Assembly (NCBI RefSeq): GCF_000153305.1
Contig: NZ_CH724108.1
Coordinates: 372,352-436,351 of the forward strand
Length of the DNA: 64,000 bases
Origin: Oceanicola granulosus HTCC2516
Lineage (GTDB): Bacteria; Pseudomonadota; Alphaproteobacteria; Rhodobacterales; Rhodobacteraceae
Direction: 5' to 3'
Position 1 is the first letter of the stretch. Each line of letters opens with the position of its first letter. Shown here in pieces: positions 7,923 to 18,600 of this stretch. The translations under genes and the position numbers were made by a program. The notes beneath the pieces were generated by a model. It was given only the letters and a program-made list of their open reading frames with translations, had not been told where the DNA came from and searched no databases.

Positions 7923-8974
7923 TGCTGAACACACTGCTCTCCGGCGACCGCCCCCGCTCGCTCGTCCTCACCGCGCTGCTGCTCGGCGTGCTGATCTCGC
8001 TGGCCTTCGCGCCCTTCCTCTTCCCCGGCGTGCGCAGCCTCGAGACGGCGGCGACGATCTGCATCTTCATCCTGCTCGTCGCCTCCTACGATCTGCTGCT
8101 GGGATATACCGGCATCGTCAGCTTCGCGCACACGATGTTCTTCGGCCTCGGCGCCTACGGCGTGGCGCTGGCCTCGACCCATGTCGGGCGCGGCTGGGGC
8201 GCGCTGGCGCTCGGCACGCTGGCCGGCGCGCTCGCGGCGGCGGTGCTGGCGCTGGTGATCGGGCTGTTCTCGCTCCGGGTGCGGGCGATCTTCTTCGCGA
8301 TGATCACCCTCGCGGTCGCCTCGGCGGTGGCGGTGCTGGTGAGCCAGCTCTACCAGCTCACCGGCGGCGAGGACGGGCTGACCTACCGCATCCCGCGCGA
8401 GCTGACCCCGGCCTTCCGGCTGGGCGAGGTCTTCGGGGTCCGGATCACCGGCAAGATCCTGAACTACTACCTGATCTTCTTCTGCTGCCTGGCGCTCTTC
8501 CTGCTGCTGCTGCGCGTGGTCAACTCGCCGTTCGGGCGCGTGCTGCAGGCGGTGCGCGAGAACGACTTCCGCGCCGAGGCGATCGGCTACCGCGTGGTCT
8601 ATTACCGGATCACCGCGACCTGCCTGTCGGCCGCCGTCGCCGCGCTCGCCGGCTCGCTCTACGCGATCTGGCTGCGCTACGTCGGGCCCGACACGACGCT
8701 CAGCTTCGAGATCATGCTCGACATCCTGCTGATGGTTGTGATCGGCGGCATGGGGACGATGTACGGCGCGGTGCTCGGCGCGGTGATCTTCGTGCTGGCG
8801 CAGAACTATCTGCAGAACCTCATGGGCGTCGCCGCCGACGCCGCGACGGGCCTGCCGCTGCTGCCCGAGCTGCTCGATCCGAACAGGTGGCTGCTCTGGC
8901 TCGGCGTGCTGTTCATCCTGTCGGTCTACTATTTCCCGGCCGGGATCGTCGGGCGGCTCCGGGCCGGGCGCTAG
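7922..8974 (+). CDS. livM: Branched-chain amino-acid-type ABC transporter permease (LivM type)
   Basis: 350-residue polytopic membrane protein. It has the LivM hallmarks DLLLGYTGIVSFAHTMFFGL, VRENDFRAEAIGYRV and VVIGGMGTMYGAVLGA, the last being the coupling-helix region that touches the ATPases. Starts at the TGATG junction with livH and ends with TAG that overlaps a GTG start of the downstream hydrolase. Confidence 0.92.
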   Translation: MLNTLLSGDRPRSLVLTALLLGVLISLAFAPFLFPGVRSLETAATICIFILLVASYDLLLGYTGIVSFAHTMFFGLGAYGVALASTHVGRGWGALALGTLAGALAAAVLALVIGLFSLRVRAIFFAMITLAVASAVAVLVSQLYQLTGGEDGLTYRIPRELTPAFRLGEVFGVRITGKILNYYLIFFCCLALFLLLLRVVNSPFGRVLQAVRENDFRAEAIGYRVVYYRITATCLSAAVAALAGSLYAIWLRYVGPDTTLSFEIMLDILLMVVIGGMGTMYGAVLGAVIFVLAQNYLQNLMGVAADAATGLPLLPELLDPNRWLLWLGVLFILSVYYFPAGIVGRLRAGR

Positions 8975-9717
8975 TGGCGCGCCCGCTCGTCCTGCTGCAC
9001 GGCTGGACGATGTCCGGTTCGGTGTTCGACGGGCTGGCCGCGCGGCTCGGCGGGTTCGAGTGCCATGCGCCCGACCTGCCGGGCCACGCCAGCGCCGCGC
9101 ACCTGCCACCGACCCTCGACGCCTGCGCCGACCACGTCCACGCGCACCTGCCCGCGGGAGCGGTGCTGGTCGGCTGGTCGATGGGCGCGGCGGTGGCGTG
9201 GCGGATGATCGAGCGGCACGGGGCGGGGCGGCTGGCGGGGTTGATGTGCGTCGACATGAGCCCGCGGATGGTCAACGCGCCCGGCTGGCCGCACGGGCTG
9301 CGCGAGCAGGGGGCGGCGGACGTGGCGCGCACGACGGCGCGAATGGAAGCGGACTGGCGCGGCACCGCCGAGGCCATCGCCGCGACCATGTTCGCCGACA
9401 GCGCCGGCGCGCCCGGCTTCAGCCGCGCCGATGCCCGCGCCGCCATCCTCGCCAACGATCCCGACAAGATGCGCGGCCTCTGGCGCGAGCTGACCGCCGC
9501 CGACCATCGCGGGATCATCCCGCAAATCGGCTGCCCCTGCCTCGTCGCCCACGGCGCGCTGAGCCGCGTCTACCCGGCCTCCGCGGCCGACTGGCTGGCG
9601 GAAAAGCTGCCGGACGCCAGCCGGTACAGCTTCGCCGCCTCCGGCCACTCGCCGCACCTCGAGGAGCCTGACGCCTTCGCGCGCGTGCTCACTGAGTGGT
9701 CGGCTCGGCTTCCATAG
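8974..9717 (+). CDS. Alpha/beta hydrolase, BioH-like, with atypical acid position
   Basis: 247 residues from a GTG that overlaps the livM stop (TAGTG), so it is translated as the sixth gene of the operon. Oxyanion-hole segment LLHGWTMSGSVF, nucleophile elbow GWSMGAAV (Ser) and the C-terminal ASGHSPHLEEP (His) are present. The usual Asp after the sixth strand (HGxxDxxxP) reads HGALSRVYP, so the canonical acid is a Ser; another acidic residue, perhaps in VDMSP, may serve. Located behind a transporter, it may hydrolyse an imported ester or amide, but a BioH-type pimeloyl-ACP esterase is also possible. Its 3' end overlaps the convergent dacB gene by 29 nt. Confidence 0.75.
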   Translation: MARPLVLLHGWTMSGSVFDGLAARLGGFECHAPDLPGHASAAHLPPTLDACADHVHAHLPAGAVLVGWSMGAAVAWRMIERHGAGRLAGLMCVDMSPRMVNAPGWPHGLREQGAADVARTTARMEADWRGTAEAIAATMFADSAGAPGFSRADARAAILANDPDKMRGLWRELTAADHRGIIPQIGCPCLVAHGALSRVYPASAADWLAEKLPDASRYSFAASGHSPHLEEPDAFARVLTEWSARLP

Positions 9718-11239
9718 GCTCTTCGGTGTAGACCAGCCCCCAGCGCTGCAGCAGGTCCTGCTGCAGCCGCCTGGCGCGGGCGTTCCACGGGCGGGCGCCG
9801 TCGGGGATCTCGTCGCCGCTCGCCTCGCCGGCCTCGCGCGCCTCGAGCTCGCCGCAGATGATGCTGAAGGCGAGGGTCTTGCCCTCGGCGGTGGTGATGT
9901 AGCCGCCGAGCGCGCTGACGAAGTTGAGCGTGCCGGTCTTGGCGCGCACCGTGGCGGGGTAGCCGTCGATCGGCGCGCCGGCGTCGTCCTTGAGCACGTG
10001 GCGCTTCAGGATCGGGCGCAGCTTGTCCATCACGCCGGGCGCGACGAACATCTTCACCATCTCGCCCGCGCCGATGCGGGAGCGGTCGCCGAGGCCGGAA
10101 TGGTCGACGAAGGCGCTGGTGACGCCGTAGGTGTCGCGCAGCCAGTCGTTCATCGCCTGCGCCGAGGCCAGCAGGCTGTCGGGGCGGCCGTGCAGCTCGC
10201 GCGTGGCGCTGAGGCCGACCACCTCGGCGGTCAGGTTGGTCGAGTAGAGCAGCATCTCCTCGAGGATCGTCACCAGCGGCGCGCTGTCGTGGCGGGCGAT
10301 CTCGGTGCCCTCGGGCGCCTCCTCCACCAGCTCGGCGGCGTCGAGCTCGATGCCCTCGCTGCGCGCGATCGTGCGGAACACGTCGCCGGCATAGAGCGCC
10401 GGCTCGCGCACCGGCAGCCAGCGCGCGCCGCCGTCGCCCAGCTGGCGGCGGGCGACGGTCCACTCGTCGATGTCGTCGCGGCTGGCGTAGGTGTAGACGG
10501 GCAGGGTCCGGTCTTCGACCGTCATCCGCGAGGTGGCGACGGCGGGGGCGTAGCCTTCGCTCACCGCCTCCATCGTCACGTCGTAGCCCGAGCCCGACCG
10601 CGCCCAGGCGAAGTGGACGCGGTTGTAGTTGAGGTTGAGCCCGGAGATCGCGGGGTTGTAGCCGAGGTGGTCGAGCTGGTCGGTGTCGATCTCGTGCTCG
10701 TGGGGCAGCGCGCCGCCCCAGACGAGGAAGCGGCCCGCGACCTCGGTGATGCCGGCGGCCTTGAGCGCCTTGGCGAGATCGCCGAGGTTGTTGCTGCCGA
10801 GCGTCGGATCGCCGCCGCCGACCAGCGCGAGATCGCCCTCCAGCACGCCCTCGCGCACCTCGCCGAGGGCGACGAGCCGGGTGGTGAAGCGGTAATCGGG
10901 GCCGAGGGTCTCGAGCGCGTAGAGCGCGGTCATCGCCTTGGTGACGCTCGCGGGGGGCAGGCCCTCGTCGGCGGCGTAGCCCTCGATCAGCTCGCCCGTC
11001 TCGATGTCGGCGACCGCGGCGCTGACCGAGCCGAGCACCCGCGAATTCTCGACGATCTGCTCGAGCGACGGGCGCACTGCGGGGGCCGTCGCGCCAGGAT
11101 CGAACGCCACCGCGCCGCCCGCGCCGTCGGGGCGCAGCCGGGGATGGAGCGAGCGCAGCGGCGCGTCGGCGAGCGCGGCCTGGCCCGCGGCGGCGGCGAG
11201 CGTTCCGAGGAACGCCCTGCGAGAGAGATGTCCTGCCAT
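9689..11239 (-). CDS. dacB: D-alanyl-D-alanine carboxypeptidase/endopeptidase, PBP4 family, Tat-type signal
   Basis: 516 residues. Class C penicillin-binding protein of the periplasm that trims or cuts peptidoglycan cross-links. The three active-site motifs are intact: SVTK (98-101), STN (333-335) and KTG (434-436). The long insert between the first two motifs is typical of the DacB/PBP4 family. The N-terminus SRRAFLGTLAAAAGQAALA fits a Tat signal (twin Arg followed by a hydrophobic run) better than a plain Sec signal, which is a little unusual. Ribosome site is weak (AGGG). It converges on the alpha/beta hydrolase, overlapping 29 nt at the 3' ends. Confidence 0.9.
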   Translation of the reverse strand: MAGHLSRRAFLGTLAAAAGQAALADAPLRSLHPRLRPDGAGGAVAFDPGATAPAVRPSLEQIVENSRVLGSVSAAVADIETGELIEGYAADEGLPPASVTKAMTALYALETLGPDYRFTTRLVALGEVREGVLEGDLALVGGGDPTLGSNNLGDLAKALKAAGITEVAGRFLVWGGALPHEHEIDTDQLDHLGYNPAISGLNLNYNRVHFAWARSGSGYDVTMEAVSEGYAPAVATSRMTVEDRTLPVYTYASRDDIDEWTVARRQLGDGGARWLPVREPALYAGDVFRTIARSEGIELDAAELVEEAPEGTEIARHDSAPLVTILEEMLLYSTNLTAEVVGLSATRELHGRPDSLLASAQAMNDWLRDTYGVTSAFVDHSGLGDRSRIGAGEMVKMFVAPGVMDKLRPILKRHVLKDDAGAPIDGYPATVRAKTGTLNFVSALGGYITTAEGKTLAFSIICGELEAREAGEASGDEIPDGARPWNARARRLQQDLLQRWGLVYTEEPMEAEPTTQ

Positions 11240-11482
11240 GCGCGGACCCTATTGCAATGAAATCCACCGGGACAACTAGCCTCACGCCCCCCTTTTGCAA
11301 ACGTGATCCGCCCGCTCGGCAGCCCGCCGCCCGTGCCGGCCGGGAGGGGCGGCTTGAACTCCGCGCGCGGCCTGTCATGCTCGGCGCGGATGTGGATTTC
11401 CCGGAGAGGCGACAGGGGTGGGGCGCAGACCGTCGATCGGAAAGGTGGCCGCCGGGGGCGGGGCCGGACGGGTGGCACCCGC

Positions 11483-11701
11483 ATGAGCCGCCGCCGGGGC
11501 TTCTTCCAGTTTGACGACCCGTTCTACCGCCCGCTCTGGCGGCGCGTCGTCATCGTCGGCCTCTGCATCGGCTGGGGCCTGTTCGAACTCGCCGCCGGCG
11601 CCGTGGGCTTCGCGATGCTGTTCCTCGGGGTCGGCCTCTATGCCGGCTACCGCCTGTTCGTGACCTACGACCCGGAAGACCCGGACGGCACCGACAACTA
11701 G
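11483..11701 (+). CDS. Small membrane protein, unknown function
   Basis: 72 residues starting MSRRRGFFQFDDPFYRPLWRR. A basic, aromatic N-terminus is followed by two hydrophobic segments (VVIVGLCIGWGLFELAAG and GFAMLFLGVGLYAGYRLFV) and an acidic tail ending DPEDPDGTDN. This looks like a two-helix inner-membrane protein with both ends in the cytoplasm. The frame extends further upstream, but the ATG at 11483 begins the plausible protein sequence. Its stop overlaps that of the convergent HlyD-like gene by three bases. I do not recognise a named family. Confidence 0.65.
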   Translation: MSRRRGFFQFDDPFYRPLWRRVVIVGLCIGWGLFELAAGAVGFAMLFLGVGLYAGYRLFVTYDPEDPDGTDN

Positions 11702-12513
11702 GCCGGCGGCGCGAAGACCAGCTCGCAGCGCAGGCCGGCGGGCAGGGCGAGGTCGGCGTTGTCGAGCGTCAGCTCCAGCCCGAACGTCCCCGTGGCGGCG
11801 TCGAACACGCGGTCGACGACGCTGACGGTGGCGGCGTACTCGCCGCCCACCGGCGCTTCGGGGCGCACCGTCAGCACGTCGCCGGGCGCGACGGCGCCGA
11901 TGTAGTCGATCGGCGGGAACGCCTCGACCTTGAGACGGTCGATCCGGGCGAGCGTCAGCACCGGGCGCTGGGCCTGGTGCAGCTCGCCCACCGCGAGCGC
12001 CCGCTCCGTCACGATCCCCGGCATCGGCGCGCGCAGCCGCTTCTGCGCCAGCCGCGCCGCCGCGGAGCGGGCCTCGATGGCGGCGAGGTCGCGGTCGGTC
12101 ATGGCCGTGGCGAGATCCTGGCGGGCCACCTCCGCCTCCATCCGCGCCTCGCGCGCCTGGCTCTCCGGCACCGAGCGGTTGCGCGCCAGGCGCTCGGCAC
12201 GCTCGGCCTGGTCGTCGAGGTAGGCGAAGCGCGCGCGGGCGGCCTCGACGCGGTGTGTGTCCTCGGCGCGCGCCTGCGCAAGCTCCAGCTGCACCGCCTC
12301 GACCGACGCCTCGAGCTCGGCGAGCACGTCGCCCGCCGCCACCACGTCGCCCCGCGCCACGTGCACCGCCGAGACCAGCCCCTCGACCGCGAAGGAGAGC
12401 TCCGCCGTCTCCGCCGGCTCGATCAGACATGTCACCGGCGCCACCTCCTCGGCGAGCGCCGATCCGGCGAGCGCGACGGCGAGGCCGGGGGCGAGGAGGT
12501 GGGCAGAAGACAA
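11698..12513 (-). CDS. Periplasmic HlyD/MFP-type adaptor, divergent from the giant gene
   Basis: 271 residues. Signal peptide MSSAHLLAPGLAVALAGSALA, cleaved before EEVAP, so the mature protein should be periplasmic rather than membrane-anchored. The biotinyl-lipoyl-like half motifs flank a helical hairpin: AVEGLVSAVHVARGDVVAAGDVL, then a coiled coil of about 75-155 rich in Ala, Arg and Glu, then KRLRAPMPGIVTERALAVGE. A beta-barrel domain follows. Membrane-fusion adaptors normally bridge an inner-membrane pump and an outer-membrane channel, but neither partner gene is here. It shares its 103-bp upstream region with the giant gene, so the two may be co-regulated. Confidence 0.8.
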   Translation of the reverse strand: MSSAHLLAPGLAVALAGSALAEEVAPVTCLIEPAETAELSFAVEGLVSAVHVARGDVVAAGDVLAELEASVEAVQLELAQARAEDTHRVEAARARFAYLDDQAERAERLARNRSVPESQAREARMEAEVARQDLATAMTDRDLAAIEARSAAARLAQKRLRAPMPGIVTERALAVGELHQAQRPVLTLARIDRLKVEAFPPIDYIGAVAPGDVLTVRPEAPVGGEYAATVSVVDRVFDAATGTFGLELTLDNADLALPAGLRCELVFAPPA

Positions 12514-12616
12514 TTCAGCGTCCTTGATTTTTTGCGGGATCAGGCCGTTAATACATCATTAAGGCATTTTTCGAGCACCAATAAGACAAACTTTCACCCG
12601 CATTTTCGGGGATCGT
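12514..12616. promoter_or_regulatory. AT-rich divergent control region between adaptor and giant gene
   Basis: This 103-bp gap is far richer in A and T than anything around it (runs such as GATTTTTTG and TTAATACATCATTAA). It must hold the promoters for both directions. A perfect inverted repeat TTAAT-N5-ATTAA lies at 12548-12562 and could be an operator; it also fits the T-N11-A spacing of LysR-type sites. GGGGA precedes the giant-gene ATG at a normal distance. I could not assign convincing -35/-10 pairs. Confidence 0.5.
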
Positions 12617-15600
12617 ATGGGACGAGAGACGGATTTCACCGTCGGCCCTGTCGCCAAGGTCGACGTCATTTCCACCGCAGTTCAGGGGCTGCGGGGCCTG
12701 CGGCCCAGCGGGGCGATAACGCCCGCTAAGCTGGTTGGAACGACAGCGCTTTCCCGGGGATTGCATTCCGACACGTTCGAGCCGCGGGTGCTTCTCGCCG
12801 CGGACATCCTGCCGATCGCGGGACTGCTGGAGTTTCCCGGCGAAACCGACCTCTTCACCTTCGAGCTCGCCGAAGAGCGGCTCGTCGTCTTCGATTCGCT
12901 CACCCACGACAGCCGAATCACGTGGTCGCTCGAGGGCCCCGCCGGGCAGCTCGTCTCGCCCACCGATCTGAGCGCCGCCGACGGCAGCAGCGGCGGCGGC
13001 CTCCTGGCGCTCGACGCCGGCACCTACACGCTGCGCATCGACGGCGAGGGCGACGCGACGGGGGCCTACGGCTTCCGGATGCTCAACCTCGACAACGCCG
13101 GCGGCATCGCCACCGACGCCACCATCACCGGCACCCTCGCCGAGAGTGGGCGCGAGACCGACATCTTCCGCTTCGACGCCACGGCGGGGCAGGAGCTGTT
13201 CTTCGACTCGCTCGGCTCGCAGGGCACCGTGTCGTGGACGCTCTACGATCCGGACGGCGTCGCGGTCTTCGGCCCCCGGGCGTTCTCGCCGACGCAGGAC
13301 GTCACACGGCTCGCGATGCCCAAGACGGGGAGCTACACGCTGCTGCTGGAGGGCGAGAGCCATAACGGCTCGGACGCGGACTATTCGTTCCGCATCGAGC
13401 GGCTCGAGGACCGGACGATCCCGCTGACCCTCGGCGAGACGGTCCTCGAGAACTTCGACCAGCCCGGCCAGCGCCACGACCACACCTTCACCCTCGCCAC
13501 CGACGCCACGCTGGTGCTCGACGTGCTGCGCACCAACGGCAACGCGCGGGTGTCGCTGTTCGGGCCGCGCGGCACCGAGTTCGCCGCCCGCCAGCTGCGC
13601 TACGCCGACGCCAACCACGCCGACCCGGTGCTCGACCTCGTGGCGGGCGACTACACGCTGCGGGTCTACACCGACACCGACGACCGCGACGAGTATGCGC
13701 TGCGCCTGCTGCGGCTCGACGCGGCGCAGGCGCTGACGCTGGGCGAGCGGGTGGAGACGGTGCTCGGCGACGGCGGGGTCACGGGGCTGCGGGCGCGGGT
13801 GCCGTCGGAGGCGCCGCTCGTCGGCACGGCGCCGGGGCAGGCGCTGCTGACGCGCTCCGGCCACAGCGCGGCCGTCGTGCCGGCCGACCCGGTCTTCGAC
13901 AGCCAGACGCTGACCCTGGAGGCGTGGATCTCGCCCGAGACGCTCGACACCTGGGATTCGGTCTTCAACGCCTCCAGCGCCAGCTGGCAGGACGGCTTCG
14001 GCGTCTACCACCACAGCGGCGCGCTGCATTTCTTCGTCGACAGCTACACCCGCGGCGCCTCGAGCGTGTCGGCCACGCTCGACCCGACCGCCGACTGGAC
14101 GCACGTCGCCGCCACCTACGACGGCGCGAGCCTGAAGCTCTACCTCGACGGCGCGCTCGTCGACGAGTCGGACTGGAGCGGCGGCTACGCGCCGAGCGGG
14201 CGGCAGATCAACATCGGCCGGGCCGCCAACGGCAGCTACCAGTGGGCCGGGCGGATCGACGAGGCGCGGATCTGGAGCGTCGCGCGCAGCGCCGAGGAGA
14301 TCGCGGCGCATTACCAGTCGGTGCTGACCGGACCGATCGCCGGTCTCGAGGCGGCCTACGGCTTCGACGAGAGCACCGGCGACACGGCCACTGACCGCTC
14401 GGGCAACGGGCGCGACGCCGACCTCACGCTGCTCGCGGGCACCGAGACGCGCGCCTACCGCTTCACCGGCGCGGCGGGCGACCGGCTGGTGTTCGACGCG
14501 CCCAGCACCGGCCACGTCTATGTCCGCCTGCTCGGCCCCGCCGGCGAACGCGCCTACGGGCCCGAGCAGCTGCGCGACGTGCGCAGCCTCGTGCTGACGG
14601 ACGACGGGCCGCACACGCTGCTGCTCGAGGGCACCTGGAACGCCGGCCCGCGGTCGGTGGGGTTCACGCTCGTTCCCGAGAGCACCTCGACCCTGCCGCT
14701 CACCCTCGGCGGGCGCGTCGACGGCACCCTGAGCCGGGTCGGCCAGATCGATGCCTACGACTTCACCCTGACCGCGCCGCAGACGCTCTACATGGATGCG
14801 CTGACGACGCAGAACTGGGCGAACTGGACGCTGATCGGCCCGCGCGGCGTCGAGGTGAGCAACCGGACCTTCGACCGCACCGACGCGTACAACCCGATCG
14901 GCGACCCGGTCCTGCGGCTGCCGCCGGGCGACTACACGCTGATGGTCGAGGGCAGCGTCGGCGCGCTCGGCGACTACGCCTTCCGCCTGTTCGACCTGTC
15001 CGCCGCGACGGCGGTCGTCTATGGCACCGGCGTCTCCGGCACCCTCGCTCCGGCCACCTCGAGCGACGCCTACAGCTTCAACGGCACCGCCGGAGACATC
15101 CTGACGCTGAGCAAGTCGGACGCGCAGTTCAACATCCGCATCGTCGACCCGCTCGGGCGGGTCCTGGAGAGCCGCTACTGGCACACCGACGCGGAGATCC
15201 GGCTGGACTCCACCGGCCGCTACCTGGTGCTGGTGGAGGGGGCCGCCAGTTTCAGCCCCACCGGCGAGCACGGCTACTCGTTCCAGCTCGACCAGCTGCG
15301 CAACGAGCCGCCCGAGGCGCTGACCGGCACCGCCATCGCGCTCGGCGCGCGCGTCGACGGCAGCGTCGCCGTCGCGGGCGAGGCGCGCGACTACCTGTTC
15401 ACCCTCGACGCGCCCACCACGGTCTACCTGGACGCGCTGCACTACCAGGATTTCCACACCTACTGGCGCATCGACGGCCCCGACGGGGCGATGGCGACCG
15501 AGGGGATCTACTATTCCGATCACTACAACGCCAACGCGGCCCACGACCTGCCCGCCGGGACCTACCGCCTGCGCCTCACCATGGCCGGCGACCGCACCGG

Positions 15601-18600
15601 CACCTTCGCCTTCCGGCTGCTCGACCTCGGCGTGGCCGAGACCATCGCGCTCGACACGGACGTCACCACGACGCTGACGCCCTCGACGGCGACAAAGGTC
15701 TTCCGCTTCGACGGCAGCGCCGGGCAGAGCTTCGTGTTCCAGACCAGGTCGCGCGCCTCGGGCTGGGCGCCGGCCTACCGGCTGATCGACCCCTACGGCC
15801 GCGAGATCGCGTACCGGCGCAGCACCCAGTCGGCGGCGATCGACACGTTGCCGCTCGACGGGACCTACAGGCTGCTGCTCGAGGGCGACTGGAGCGGCAA
15901 TTCCAGCCCCGGGGTGGCGACCGCGCTCACCTTCGCCCTGACCCAGCCCGAGCACACGCGCGTTGCGATGGCGCTCGGCACGACGGTGGCCGGGAGCCTC
16001 GACAAGCCGCGCTCCTCGGCGAGCTACACCTTCACCGTCGCCGAGGAGACGTGGGTCGTCTTCGACTCGCTCGACAACGACAACGGCTACCTCACCCTCA
16101 CCGGCCCCAACCGCTTTTCCCGGACCTTCCAGCTCTCCAACGGCGACGGCTATTCCGGCGCGCCGCTGACGGTCCTGCCGCCGGGCGAGTACACCGCGAC
16201 GGTGCGGGCCCATGGCTACGGGTTGATCGACTACGCCTTCCGCCTGCTCGACGCGGCCGCGGCCGAGGCGGTGGCGCTCGAGGTGCCGGCGAGCGTGACG
16301 CTGGCGCCGCAGACCGCGACGGCGATGGTGCGCTTCGACGTGGCGGCGGGTCAGGTGCTGTCGATCGCCGACGTCGGCAAGTCGACGAGCGCGAACGCGT
16401 CGTTCCGGCTCATCGATCCCTACGGGCAGGAGGTGTTCCGCGACTGGGTCGACAACCAGGCGCCGCGCACCCTCGGCATCGCCGGCAGCTACCTGCTGCT
16501 CGTCGAGGGCCACCCGCACGCGCCGGATTCCGGCGAGAACGTCGTTTCCTTCACGCTGCTCGACCCACAGGATCCGGCCGACGTGCCGGTGCTGCCCGAC
16601 GAGCCGATCGAGGGCACCATCTCGCGACCCGGCCAGCGGCACGGCTTCACCATGAGCCTCGCCGGCGACACCTGGCTCACCCTCGACAGCCGCACCACCC
16701 ATACCGAGCTCTACGTCGACATCACCGGCCCCGGCGGCTTCGACCGCACCATCCGCCTGCGCTATGCCGACGGCGCCCAGCACGGCGGCAACTCCGTCTT
16801 CCTCGCGCCCGCGGGCGACTACCGGATCGTGGTGCGCGGCAGCGGGGCGCATGTCGGCACTTTCGCCTTCTTCCTGCGCGATGCGGGCGCTGGGGGCGAG
16901 ATCGCGCTCGACAGCGAGGTGAGCGGGCAGCTGAACCCGAGCAACACCACCGCCATCCACCATTTCGAGGGCGTCGCGGGGCAGGGCGTCCTGATGGACC
17001 TCCTCGCGCTGTCGGGCAACAGGTACAACGTCCACTGGCGGCTAATCGACCCGTCCGGGCGGCAGGAACTCGGCGTCCGGCAGCTGACCGACGGGGGCGT
17101 CCACACGCTCCAGCGCAGCGGCACCTACACGCTGCTGATCGAGGGCGACGTCACCGACGGCCACCCGGCGACCGACTACCGCTTCGCGCTGCGCCCCGTC
17201 ACCCAGACGATCTTCGAGCGCAGCTACGACAGCGACGACGCGAGCTTCGGCCTCGTCCGCACCACCGGACCCGCCGGCGGCGCGGCGCTGGCGACGACGG
17301 GGTTCGAGGAGATCGTCGTCGACGACCCGGCGCTGACCGTCGCCGGCTCGTTCACCGTCTCCGGCTGGTTCCGCCCCGACCTCCAGCGCGAGGAATGGGC
17401 GCCGCTGGTGTTCAAGGAACGCGCGGGTGCCCTGTACGGCCGCGAGTTCTCGCTGTGGGTGAACCGCTCCGGCTACCTCCACATGACCCACGCGGCCGGC
17501 AGCAGCGCGAACTATCAGCGGGCGATCAACGGCTACGGCGTCACCTTCGGGGCGTGGAACCATTTCGCCGCCGTCTTCGACCGGGCGGAGGGGCTGAAGC
17601 TCTACGTCAACGGGGTGCTCGCGGCGGAGGACGTCAACACCGACCTGAGCGCGGCGACCGACCAGCGCCTGCTGATCGCCAGCAGCGGCGGCAGCGCCTT
17701 CGAGGGCGGGCTGTCGGACCTGCGCCTCGACGGGGGCGCGCTCGACGCCGCGACGGTGGCCGCGCTCCACGCCGGCACGCCGCCCGCGGCGGCGGCGGTG
17801 CTGCACCTGCCGCTCGACGACGCCCCCGGCCTCGCCACGCTAGCCGACCAGGGCAGCGCGGGGGCGGTGGTGCGGGTGCTCGACCGCACCGAGGGGCTGG
17901 CGGGGGTGTTCCACGGGCGGCTCGACCAGCCCGGCGCGGTCCACACCTACCGCTTCACGCTGGGTGCCGAAACGCGGCTCTACTGGCACTCGCTCACCGA
18001 CCGGGGCGACAGCGAAGCCGGCGACGTGCGGGCGCGGCTCACCGGCCCCGGCGGGATCGACATCGCCTACAACCTCGACCAGACCGGCGACGCGCCCAAC
18101 AGCGGCGATCACGCCTTCACCGCGCTGCCGGGCACCTACGAGCTGACCTTCACCGGCACCAACACGGTGTTCGGCAGCTACGGGCTGCAGCTGCTCGACC
18201 TCGACGCCGCCGCGCCCATCGCCGCCGACGGCAGCCCCGTCGCCGGCTCGCTCGCACCGGGCACCGGCGCGGCCGCCTTCAGCCTCGACGTCGCCGCCGA
18301 CGATATCCTCTATCTCGACCTCGTGCGCTTCGTGAACAGCCAGCACGAGGGCACGATCCGCATCCAGGGACCGGCGGGCAACCTGATCTACGGGCCCGTC
18401 GTCGCCAGCGACCTCGGCCCCATCGCGCTCGGCGTCGACGGGCGGATCACGGTGATCCTCGAGAGCGACCGTCACAACAGCCGCCTCGCCGCGCGGCCCT
18501 ACGAGTTCTCGATCTACAAGGTCAACGCCGACCCGATCGCCATGACCTACCAGGGCGCCAACCCCGGCGGCCTCGCGCCGGTGACCGAGGGCGCGATCGG

